The notes under the pieces are model-generated. The model was not told the DNA's origin. It was given only the letters and a program-made list of their open reading frames with translations, and did no database searches. Position numbers and translations under genes: made by a program. From contig JAKEHZ010000242.1 of assembly GCA_022614735.1 (NCBI GenBank), forward strand, positions 1 to 7,923: DNA of 7,923 bases. Direction: 5' to 3'. This DNA is from Acidobacteriota bacterium. GTDB taxonomy: Bacteria; Acidobacteriota; Blastocatellia; RBC074. This document shows, piece by piece, positions 1 through 5,565 of this stretch (positions within the stretch are counted from its first letter, which is position 1; every line of letters starts with the position of its first letter).

Positions 1-76
1 ATCTCAAATGGAAAATGAAAAATGAAAATACTCTCCCATCGCCCCGTCCCCCAGTCCCCCAGTCCCCCAGTCTCCT
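1..76. repeat. Short tandem repeat block (CCCCCAGT x3 plus A-rich AAAATG repeats), cut by the window edge
   Basis: Three perfect copies of the 8-mer CCCCCAGT run from 48 to 71, preceded by a degenerate partial copy (CCCCGT, about 42-47). Bases 6-30 hold an A-rich quasi-repeat (AAATGG, AAAATG, AAAAATG, AAAATA). Read on the minus strand, the block follows the stop codon of the PDZ gene immediately, so it would form the start of its 3' untranslated region. It resembles the short tandemly repeated repetitive (STRR) sequences known from cyanobacteria, which include CCCCAGT-type heptamers; here the unit is 8 bp. It may be the partial arm of a larger element that continues left of the window. No coding capacity is evident. 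Confidence 0.75.
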
Positions 77-1066
77 CTATTGATGCCCCAAGATTATTTC
101 CACCGTCTGCTCGGTATTGCCGCGGTAGAATTTCACCAGGATCTTACTCCTGGGCCTGCCTGCCCTGATGCGCCGGTAGAGCTCATCACGCGTCCTGATT
201 GGGTGGCCATCGAACTCGGTGATGATATCGCCTGCTTGCAGCCCGAAGAGATAAGCCGGGCCGTTGTCGCTTATACTATCAATCTCTACTCCCCATTTTT
301 TGGTGCCGGGAATACGGGTACGTTGCCCATCTCCCATCCCCAGAAAGCCCTGGTTTCTCGAGTTCATCCCCGACTGGAAAGGCGCAATGGCCGGATCGGC
401 GATCTTGATTCGCGTAACCACGATCTCTCCATCCCGATATACCTTCACCGGAACCTCATCGTCCGGACTCAACGAATTCAGGACCTGCGCCAACTCGCTG
501 CTATTGCGCACCACTTGATTGTTCAATTCCATCAGCACGTCGCCTGCTTGAATATTGGCCACAGCAGCGGGGCTATCATCGCTCATCAGGCTGTTAATAA
601 AGATTCCACGGATGCCCGGAAACTCCCCACCCGTGACGCCGCTCGGCTTAAAGCCGAGTTTGTTTTGGATATCTTCATTAAATGCGCGGCGTACATTATC
701 GATGCGCGAAGCCCTGCGGTCGCGGATTGCTTCTATGCCGGCACCGATGCCACCGGCAATGATGCCTAGTAGCAGCAGAAAAGCCATCACCTTAAGGAAC
801 TTCCGCCAAAACGATTTCTTGACCGGCGCGGTCTGCAATAAAGGAGCCGAGCCTTGCGCTACGTAATATGCAGCTTGCGGTGGAGCGTAGATCGGATTGG
901 TCGGTTCAGGCGAATTGGCCCGAGCAGATGCAGCTTGTGAGAGAGTGGGATTGATAGGGTAAGTATCTACCAGGTCCGCAACCGAAGTGACGACCTGTGT
1001 ACCGCAGTTTCGGCAGAAGCGATCCTGGCCAAGAATTTCTGCACTACAGGCCAGACATTTTGTCAT
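77..1066 (-). CDS. Membrane-anchored double-PDZ protein with N-terminal zinc ribbon
   Basis: Predicted 329-residue protein. A zinc ribbon sits at the N-terminus (C4-x2-C7 ... C18-x2-C21), followed by a Pro/Ala-rich linker (about 25-85), one transmembrane helix (about 92-113, after the basic KKSFWRKFLK), a short charged segment, and two PDZ domains (about 150-225 and 255-327). Both PDZ domains carry the typical AGD core (QAGDVLMELNNQ and QAGDIITEFDGHPI). By the positive-inside rule the zinc ribbon is cytoplasmic and the PDZ pair extracytoplasmic. There is no protease domain, so it is not a DegP/HtrA or RseP enzyme; an adaptor or scaffold role is inferred. The start at 1066 was chosen over a TTG at 1144 because GGAGG lies just upstream of this ATG and the Cys motif begins at residue 4. 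It is transcribed divergently from the ABC genes. The domain calls are firm; the cellular role is unknown. Confidence 0.88.
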   Translation of the reverse strand: MTKCLACSAEILGQDRFCRNCGTQVVTSVADLVDTYPINPTLSQAASARANSPEPTNPIYAPPQAAYYVAQGSAPLLQTAPVKKSFWRKFLKVMAFLLLLGIIAGGIGAGIEAIRDRRASRIDNVRRAFNEDIQNKLGFKPSGVTGGEFPGIRGIFINSLMSDDSPAAVANIQAGDVLMELNNQVVRNSSELAQVLNSLSPDDEVPVKVYRDGEIVVTRIKIADPAIAPFQSGMNSRNQGFLGMGDGQRTRIPGTKKWGVEIDSISDNGPAYLFGLQAGDIITEFDGHPIRTRDELYRRIRAGRPRSKILVKFYRGNTEQTVEIILGHQ

Positions 1067-1103
1067 AAATCCTCCGGAAATGAATGGAAACCTATTCGGG
1101 TTG

Positions 1104-1121
1104 CGTACGACTGGTCGTACG
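1104..1121. promoter_or_regulatory. Perfect 8-bp dyad, probable operator (CGTACGAC-TG-GTCGTACG)
   Basis: The sequence CGTACGACTGGTCGTACG has perfect 8-bp arms around a 2-bp centre. A third CGTACG follows at 1123-1128, so the hexamer occurs three times in 25 bp, and GCGTACG (1103-1109) pairs with CGTACGC (1123-1129) as an overlapping second dyad. It lies 38-55 bp upstream of the PDZ gene start, where a repressor or activator of that gene would bind. The TAC...GTA core loosely recalls BlaI/MecI/CopY-type operators, but no regulator is encoded here, so the binding protein is unknown. Confidence 0.5.
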
Positions 1122-1169
1122 ACGTACGCGGAGAGTTTGTTCAACTCCGATCAAGGCAGCGGACTGTTA

Positions 1170-1199
1170 CGCTTTTGGGAGTACCCGATTCCAAAAGCG
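1170..1199. promoter_or_regulatory. Inverted repeat CGCTTTTGG / CCAAAAGCG in divergent promoter region
   Basis: Perfect 9-bp arms lie at 1170-1178 and 1191-1199, separated by 12 bp. Neither strand has a T-run after the stem, so it does not look like a terminator. Its position between two divergent genes fits a regulator site, though an RNA hairpin in either leader is possible. Function is inferred from position only. Confidence 0.35.
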
Positions 1200-1328
1200 C
1201 ACACTTGCACTGCCATGATAAGCTAATCCGGTTGACCAACACCTCTGATTACAGCATTTTACTAACAAGCGCAAGTGGCACGGTGTTTGATCCCTGGTTC
1301 ATCAGGCGCCAGCTCCACAAAAACCCGA

Positions 1329-1344
1329 CCGCGATGAGACGCGG
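1329..1344 (+). other. Short GC-rich stem-loop upstream of the ABC ATPase
   Basis: CCGCG (1329-1333) and CGCGG (1340-1344) form a 5-bp stem around a 6-nt loop, followed by CTTTTA. It ends 22 bp before the ATPase start. It could be a weak attenuator or terminator, or a leader hairpin; the stem is short and the T-tract only four bases, so this is tentative. The loop begins with an ATG in frame with the ATPase (1334), which would be a poor alternative start inside the stem-loop. Confidence 0.25.
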
Positions 1345-1366
1345 CTTTTACTATTACATCTCAATC

Positions 1367-2044
1367 ATGATCAGACTTACCAACGTTTCCAAAACTGTTA
1401 TGAGCGGTTCTGAGAAGCTGACCATTCTGCATGCAGTGGATATGTTCATTCCCAGAGGTCAGTTCGTCGCCGTCGTCGGTCCTTCGGGGAGCGGTAAATC
1501 GACGATGCTCTCGCTCGTCGCCGGTCTCGATGCGCCGACGACCGGCGACATTTTTCTGGACGGGGAGTACATCAATCGCCTGAGCGAGGACGAACTGGCA
1601 AGGCTGCGCGGCGCAAAGGTCGGGTTCATTTTTCAATCGTTCCACCTGATCCCGTCTCTCACCGCTTACGAAAACATCCTGGTGCCGATGGAGATCATGA
1701 AACTACAGCAAGCGCGGGCACGCGCGCAGAAGCTGCTCGACGAAATCGGCCTGCACGAACGCGGGCATCATTATCCATCACAGCTTTCCGGCGGCGAGCA
1801 GCAGCGTGTGGCCATCGCCCGAGCCTTCTCGAACGACCCGGCGATCCTGCTGGCCGACGAACCGACAGGCAATCTGGACTCGAAGAATGGGATGCACGTC
1901 TTCGAACTGCTCGTCAAGCTCAACCGCGAGCGCGGAACAACGCTCCTGCTCGTCACGCACGAACACGCACTGGCCGAGCAGGCCGACCGGATAATCAGCT
2001 TGAATGAGGGGCGGATTGTAGAGGACCTTCAAAAAGAAAATTAA
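1367..2044 (+). CDS. ABC transporter ATP-binding protein, LolD/MacB/YbbA type
   Basis: Predicted 225 residues, the normal length for a stand-alone ATPase of this subfamily. Visible motifs: Walker A GPSGSGKST (38-46), Q-loop Gln90 in FIFQSFHLIPSLTA, ABC signature LSGGEQQ (140-146), Walker B ILLADE (160-165) with the D-loop in EPTGNLD, and the H-loop His198 in VTHEH. The FQSFHLIPxLTAxEN stretch and LADEPTGNLD are characteristic of the MacB/LolD/YbbA group, which power FtsX-fold permeases by a mechanotransmission-type cycle. It should sit on the cytoplasmic face and work with the permease encoded next. The start at 1367 gives the canonical MIRLTNVSKT beginning; no strong Shine-Dalgarno is seen, and an in-frame ATG at 1334 is less likely because it adds non-conserved residues. 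The TAA stop overlaps the first bases of the palindromic repeat that follows. Confidence 0.93.
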   Translation: MIRLTNVSKTVMSGSEKLTILHAVDMFIPRGQFVAVVGPSGSGKSTMLSLVAGLDAPTTGDIFLDGEYINRLSEDELARLRGAKVGFIFQSFHLIPSLTAYENILVPMEIMKLQQARARAQKLLDEIGLHERGHHYPSQLSGGEQQRVAIARAFSNDPAILLADEPTGNLDSKNGMHVFELLVKLNRERGTTLLLVTHEHALAEQADRIISLNEGRIVEDLQKEN

Positions 2045-2150
2045 AAGGCAAAAGGCAAAAGGCAAAAATAAAGAAGAAAGTCCTCATGAAATTCAAAAAT
2101 CAAAAGGCGGAATTTTCTCCTCTATTTTTGCCTTTTGCCTTTTGCCTTTT
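2043..2150. repeat. Palindromic short-tandem-repeat element, (AAAAGGC)n / (GCCTTTT)n
   Basis: A perfect 28-bp inverted repeat (2043-2070 and 2123-2150) is built from tandem 7-mers: three AAAAGGC units on the left and GCCTTTT units on the right, with a fourth right-hand copy continuing to about 2157. The arms enclose 52 bp of non-coding sequence. The element fills most of the 144-bp gap between two genes that normally sit together. In RNA it would form a long A/U-rich stem-loop between the ATPase and permease cistrons. Because the arms read open on both strands, they create spurious peptide starts (MPFAFCLL...) in either direction. No flanking target duplication was found. Confidence 0.85.
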
Positions 2151-2188
2151 GCCTTTTGATTTCTTCTTTCCGTCTTTTGCCTGAATTT

Positions 2189-4651
2189 ATGAACTTCATA
2201 CTAAACATGGCCTGGCGCGAAATGCGCGCATCGTGGCACCGGCTATTGCTCTTCTTTCTCTGCATTGCTATCGGCGTTGGCTCGATGGTCGGGTTGCGCT
2301 CGTTGATTCAGAGCATCAAGGCTGCGATCAAGAGCGAGGCGCGTCTCCTGATTGCTGCCGATGTCGATGTGCAAACTGAGTCAATGGCCGTGCTTGAGCG
2401 CTACTTTAACTCGCCGCTCGTGGTGGATCATACGGAGAAGCTTGAATTTGGGACGTTGGTGCGTTCAGCTGCTGATCCAAACGCAGTGCCCAGGTTGGTC
2501 TGGCTGACTGCCGTCCAACAACAGTACCCATTGTACGGTGAAGTGCGGTTGGTTGATGGACAACACTACGATCACTCGATGCTCAAATATCGCGGTGTCC
2601 TGGTGCGGCCGAAGCTGCTCATTCAGCACAACCTCAAGGTTGGTGATGAGATCAAGATCGGCCGGCTCAACTTCACTATTCGCGGCGTGATTCAGAAGGA
2701 GCCCGGCCAGATGATGCATTTCCGCCCGGCCCCGCGCGTGCTGGTGGACTACAACGATGCGCTGGCGGCGGGTCTGACAGATTTCGGGAGCCGGGTGCAG
2801 AGGACGATGTTGTTTAAAACGCTTGAGGGTCAGGAAGAAACGCTGGCGCGACAATTGCGGCGCGAGTTGCGAACGGACCGGAGTCTGCGTGTCAACTCCT
2901 TCCGCAACAGGGAGGGACCTCTGAGCGAGCAGTTGGCGCAAGTGGAAAATTATCTGAGCCTGTTGGGACTTGTGATTTTAGCCCTGGGTGGGATCGGAAT
3001 CTCCAGTGTGACACGGGTCTTCATCCAGCAGAAGATGAAGACCATTGCCATTCTCAAATGTCTGGGTGGCGAAAACCGGCACGTCCTGGGCGCGTATCTT
3101 GCGCAAGTGCTCGCGCTCGGCTTGACCGGGGGACTGCTCGGACTGGCGCTGGCACGGATAGTGACCATTGGGCTGCCCAAATATCTGGCTGACCGCATCT
3201 CATTTGATATCGAATACGGCGTCACCTGGCAGGCGGCGCTGCAGGGACTCGGAGCGGGTATCCTGGTTGCGTTGTTGTTCTCACTACCGCCGCTGCTGGA
3301 GATTCGACGGGTCAAGCCAATCCTTGTGCTGCGCAAGGATACGGCGGCGAGCGGGCGTCGTGTGGATTGGTTGCGACTGGTCGCCGGCTTGCTCATCCTA
3401 ATGGGGCTGTTCGCGCTTGCGGCCTGGCAAGCCGGCTCGTTCAAGATCGGGGGGATATTTTTGGGTGGGCTGGTTGCAACATCCTGCATGCTCAGTCTGG
3501 CCGGAGCGGCGTTGATCCGCCTGCTGCGCAGGGTGGGACATCTGCCATCGTTCGTTTTGCGACAGGGCGTGAACAGTCTCTATCGTCCAGGCAACCAAAC
3601 GAGTGTGATCCTGTTCGCGGTCGGCCTGGCGGTGTTCTTTGTCGTCACCATCTACCTGGTGCAAATTAATATGCTCAGTGAGTTCAACTATAACAGTATT
3701 CTGGTGACGCATGACCTGGGGATGATAGACATTCAGAAAGACCAGCAAGCCGAAGTAGAAGCGGTCCTCACGCGCCTGGCGGGAGAGGCGCCTACCATGA
3801 TTCCGATGCTCCGGCTTCGTATGGTCAGGCGCGGACGGCCCGGTCAGGAATGGTGGGTCAGTTACCGGCCGAACCTTGAAGAGTACGAGAAGGTCACTGC
3901 CGGCCGCTTCTGGGAACCAACACCAAGTCCGGATCCGGAAATCTCGATCGAGGATCACATCAGCCGCGACTTTCAACTGGGTGTTGGTGACACGATGACT
4001 TTCGATGTTCTGGGCAGGCAGATCACGGCCCGAATCACGAGCATCCGTCATGCCAACAGGTACGTCTGGAATCCCGTCAACTCAATCATCTTTCGTCCCG
4101 GCGCGCTTGAAGACGCGCCGCAGAGAATTGCTGCCCATATCAAGGGCCCGGTACCTGCAGGGCCCCGGGCACAGATCATGCGCGAAATCGCGGACCGCTT
4201 CCCGAATGTGATTGTTTATGATTTCGTTGAGACATTCGAAGCGGCGCGTGGAGTTGTCCGTTCGATCTCAATTGTGGTGACCTTCGTGGGCGGGTTTGTT
4301 TTCCTGTGTGGCGTGCTGATCCTCGTCGGTTCTATTGCGATGACGAAGTTTCATCGTCTCTACGAAGCGGCGATCCTCAAGACGCTTGGCGCCACCAGGA
4401 GATTGATCATCTTAATTACCCTCATCGAGTATGGTGTGCTAGGATTGCTGGCCGGCGTGATCGGCTCGGCTGCTGCGATTGCACTGTCGTGGGCGATCAA
4501 CAAATACGCGCTCGAACTCGCCTGGCAGCCTTTGCCTTCGGTCAATCTAATCGGTGTTGCGGCGACGTTGTTACTGGTTACAGCCGTGGGTGTGCTGTCA
4601 AGCCTGGATGTGATGATGAAGAAACCGCTCGATATTCTGAGGACGGAGTGA
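2189..4651 (+). CDS. FtsX-like ABC transporter permease, YbbP type (10 TM, two FtsX domains)
   Basis: Predicted 820 residues. Ten hydrophobic segments are seen: about 19-37, 255-277, 302-328, 346-370, 394-415, 419-441, 470-492, 693-717, 739-769 and 784-806. Two large presumably periplasmic domains lie at about 38-254 and 493-692. This duplicated FtsX/MacB_PCD layout and length match the YbbP family (E. coli YbbP is about 800 residues) rather than MacB or LolC/E, which have four TMs. The conserved post-TM motifs KMKTIAILKCLGG (282-294) and AAILKTLGATR (727-737) are the cytoplasmic coupling helices that contact the ATPase. With the upstream ATPase it should form an inner-membrane complex handling a hydrophobic or lipid-like substrate; the substrate is unknown, and no TesA-like thioesterase is in the window. 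The start at 2189 was preferred to a TTG inside the repeat at 2135; MAWREM at 2207 is an alternative. No clear Shine-Dalgarno. Confidence 0.9.
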   Translation: MNFILNMAWREMRASWHRLLLFFLCIAIGVGSMVGLRSLIQSIKAAIKSEARLLIAADVDVQTESMAVLERYFNSPLVVDHTEKLEFGTLVRSAADPNAVPRLVWLTAVQQQYPLYGEVRLVDGQHYDHSMLKYRGVLVRPKLLIQHNLKVGDEIKIGRLNFTIRGVIQKEPGQMMHFRPAPRVLVDYNDALAAGLTDFGSRVQRTMLFKTLEGQEETLARQLRRELRTDRSLRVNSFRNREGPLSEQLAQVENYLSLLGLVILALGGIGISSVTRVFIQQKMKTIAILKCLGGENRHVLGAYLAQVLALGLTGGLLGLALARIVTIGLPKYLADRISFDIEYGVTWQAALQGLGAGILVALLFSLPPLLEIRRVKPILVLRKDTAASGRRVDWLRLVAGLLILMGLFALAAWQAGSFKIGGIFLGGLVATSCMLSLAGAALIRLLRRVGHLPSFVLRQGVNSLYRPGNQTSVILFAVGLAVFFVVTIYLVQINMLSEFNYNSILVTHDLGMIDIQKDQQAEVEAVLTRLAGEAPTMIPMLRLRMVRRGRPGQEWWVSYRPNLEEYEKVTAGRFWEPTPSPDPEISIEDHISRDFQLGVGDTMTFDVLGRQITARITSIRHANRYVWNPVNSIIFRPGALEDAPQRIAAHIKGPVPAGPRAQIMREIADRFPNVIVYDFVETFEAARGVVRSISIVVTFVGGFVFLCGVLILVGSIAMTKFHRLYEAAILKTLGATRRLIILITLIEYGVLGLLAGVIGSAAAIALSWAINKYALELAWQPLPSVNLIGVAATLLLVTAVGVLSSLDVMMKKPLDILRTE

Positions 4652-4840
4652 AAGAGAAGACGGAACAAACGGAAATTCTCTTAGTGGGTGAGTTTCATAC
4701 ATGCGCCGCTTTGATAAAGGCCAAGAGAGAATGCGAAACAAGCGAAAATAGACGAAACAAGCGAAAAGGGGCCTCTTTCGCTTGTTTCGTCTATTTTCGC
4801 TTGTTTCGCATTCTCTCTTCTCATTTACGGTGAACAAGCA
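4652..4840. other. Intergenic spacer dominated by a long inverted repeat
   Basis: The 189-bp gap between the permease and the DUF1579-like gene is mostly the perfect inverted repeat at 4723-4819. Frames across it on both strands give near-identical lysine/arginine- and phenylalanine-rich peptides (such as NKRKGASFACFVYFRLF), an artefact of the palindrome rather than a gene. No convincing promoter was recognised in 4652-4722. Confidence 0.6.
4723..4819. repeat. 44-bp perfect inverted repeat with 9-nt loop
   Basis: Arms 4723-4766 and 4776-4819 are exact reverse complements; the loop is AGGGGCCTC. Within each arm the 15-mer CGAAACAAGCGAAAA occurs twice at a 19-bp period (4734 and 4753), so it is a tandem repeat arranged as a palindrome, the same design as the element at 2043-2150 but with a different unit. 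It lies 71 bp after the permease stop and 21 bp before the next gene. As RNA it would be an extremely stable hairpin, likely to stop or stabilise transcript ends, although the following T-tract is interrupted (CTCTTCTCATTT). I could not find a flanking direct repeat. Confidence 0.92.
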
Positions 4841-5326
4841 ATGTATTTGACCGAGATTCAAGATAAGCTGATCGGAGACTGGAAAGGCAACAATCTCCTG
4901 CGAACCAGTTGGCTCACACCTCCTGAACACTTGTCTTCCTCCAACTTATCAGTTGCACAGGTAGCAAATGGCAAGTTTCTCACCTTCACATATACCTGGA
5001 GCCATGAAGACATCGCTCATGAAGGCTTGCTTGTGCTCGCGTATAACAATGAACAGAATGTTGCAACCGCCGCCTGGGTTGATTCCTGGCATATGAGCAG
5101 CAAGATCATGCCATATCGCGGGACAATCGATCAGCTGGGAGTGATTGATCTTCTGGGATCTTATGAAGCCCCGCCTGGCCCTGATTGGGGTTGGCGCATC
5201 ATAATTGCCCCCGCCTCCGGCAATGATCTCCAGATAACAATGTTCAACATTTCGCCCGAAGGCGTAGAGGATTTGGCTGTCAAAGCGGACTACAAACCTG
5301 CTCACGCGTCTGGTATTACCATCTGA
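4841..5326 (+). CDS. DUF1579-like small beta-rich protein
   Basis: Predicted 161 residues, with no signal peptide or TM segment, so probably cytoplasmic. The pattern IGDWKGNNLL (11-20), TYTWSHEDIAHEGLLVLAYNN (50-70), WVDSWH (79-84), YRGTID (92-97) and PPGPDWGWRIII (111-122), ending in YKP, resembles the DUF1579 family: a W-x-G opening, a central D-x-W-H stretch, then alternating beta strands of a lipocalin/FABP-like barrel. The biochemical function of that family is unknown. The start follows GGTGAACAAGCA, a weak ribosome binding site. It lies immediately after the 44-bp palindrome and before an independent promoter region, so it is probably expressed separately from the serine hydrolase downstream. 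The family call is by pattern recall; a different small beta-barrel family is possible. Confidence 0.72.
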   Translation: MYLTEIQDKLIGDWKGNNLLRTSWLTPPEHLSSSNLSVAQVANGKFLTFTYTWSHEDIAHEGLLVLAYNNEQNVATAAWVDSWHMSSKIMPYRGTIDQLGVIDLLGSYEAPPGPDWGWRIIIAPASGNDLQITMFNISPEGVEDLAVKADYKPAHASGITI

Positions 5327-5362
5327 TGAACTGAATATTTAGAGCCTCTAATGTTAGTTGGG

Positions 5363-5391
5363 TTGATCATCTGGTGGGCTCCGATTACAAT
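5363..5391 (+). promoter_or_regulatory. Sigma70-like promoter for the serine hydrolase gene
   Basis: TTGATC (5363-5368) is followed after exactly 17 bp by TACAAT (5386-5391). The -10 matches the consensus at 5 of 6 positions and the -35 at 4 of 6. A transcript starting near 5398 would have a leader of about 168 nt before the ATG at 5566. A 19-bp palindrome begins at about +5, which strengthens the case for a regulated promoter. Not tested experimentally; consensus boxes in Acidobacteriota are assumed to resemble those of E. coli. Confidence 0.5.
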
Positions 5392-5402
5392 CCCGGTCAA
5401 TA

Positions 5403-5421
5403 CTTTACTCGTCGAGTAAAG
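5403..5421. promoter_or_regulatory. Perfect 19-bp palindrome, probable repressor operator
   Basis: CTTTACTCGTCGAGTAAAG has 9-bp perfect arms around a single central base. It sits just downstream of the likely -10 box, covering about +5 to +23 of the transcript, the classic place for a roadblocking repressor. The stem has almost no loop, so an RNA hairpin is less likely than a DNA-protein site. The TAC...GTA core is reminiscent of BlaI/MecI-type operators, which would suit a beta-lactamase-fold gene, but this is inference and no such regulator is in the window. Confidence 0.5.
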
Positions 5422-5435
5422 ATCTGAAACGATCA

Positions 5436-5453
5436 CCGCCTCATTCGTGGCGG
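5436..5453 (+). other. Leader stem-loop CCGCC / GGCGG
   Basis: A 5-bp GC stem (5436-5440 with 5449-5453) closes an 8-nt loop in the 5' leader of the serine hydrolase. It has no T-run after it. It may be chance; noted because it follows the palindrome at 5403-5421 closely. Confidence 0.2.
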
Positions 5454-5565
5454 ACTAGATAAACATCTTCGCCATCCTTCTCATACGGGAGCATCGCTCG
5501 CTCATCTCGCATTCGATGTGTCTTGAATGAGAAGTCATAAAACTATTTTGCTGGGAGATGAAACT

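Larger units (their letters stand above)
1067..1366. other. Divergent intergenic region, 300 bp, no gene
   Basis: This spacer separates the minus-strand PDZ gene from the plus-strand ABC ATPase, so it should contain promoters for both. It holds two clear dyads (1104-1121 and 1170-1199) and a short GC-rich stem-loop (1329-1344). A possible plus-strand -35 (TTGACC, 1232-1237) is followed at 17-19 bp only by weak -10 matches (1255-1262), so I do not annotate a promoter. Readable frames through it are open only by chance and have no ribosome binding site or recognisable product. Confidence 0.6.

Noticed and set aside
1067..1144. 26-residue extension of the PDZ protein from a TTG start
   Set aside because: It would run through the CGTACG dyad and has no ribosome binding site, whereas the ATG at 1066 has GGAGG and places the zinc-ribbon cysteine at residue 4.
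2135..2188. N-terminal extension of the permease (start TTG, MPFAFCLLISS...)
   Set aside because: It is translated from the GCCTTTT repeat arm; the same peptide beginning appears on the opposite strand because the element is palindromic. The conserved protein begins near MNFILNMAWREM at 2189.
4144..4169. Cluster of ApaI, KpnI, PstI, ApaI and SmaI sites resembling a cloning polylinker
   Set aside because: The permease reading frame continues unbroken through it (KGPVPAGPR) with sensible protein sequence on both sides, so it is a chance GC-rich palindrome, not vector sequence.
4724..4818. Element at 4723-4819 as a transposon copy with target duplication
   Set aside because: Unlike 7708-7895, no direct repeat of 4 bp or more was found abutting the arms, so mobility is not supported by the sequence.
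4598..4930. Open frames on both strands across the 44-bp palindrome (NKRK...FRLFRI peptides)
   Set aside because: The near-identical peptides on both strands are an artefact of the inverted repeat; they overlap the permease end and the DUF1579-like gene and have no ribosome binding site.
5477..5534. CTTCTCAT ... ATGAGAAG inverted repeat in the serine hydrolase leader
   Set aside because: Only 8-bp arms with a 42-nt loop; expected by chance and not near a promoter box or the ribosome binding site.
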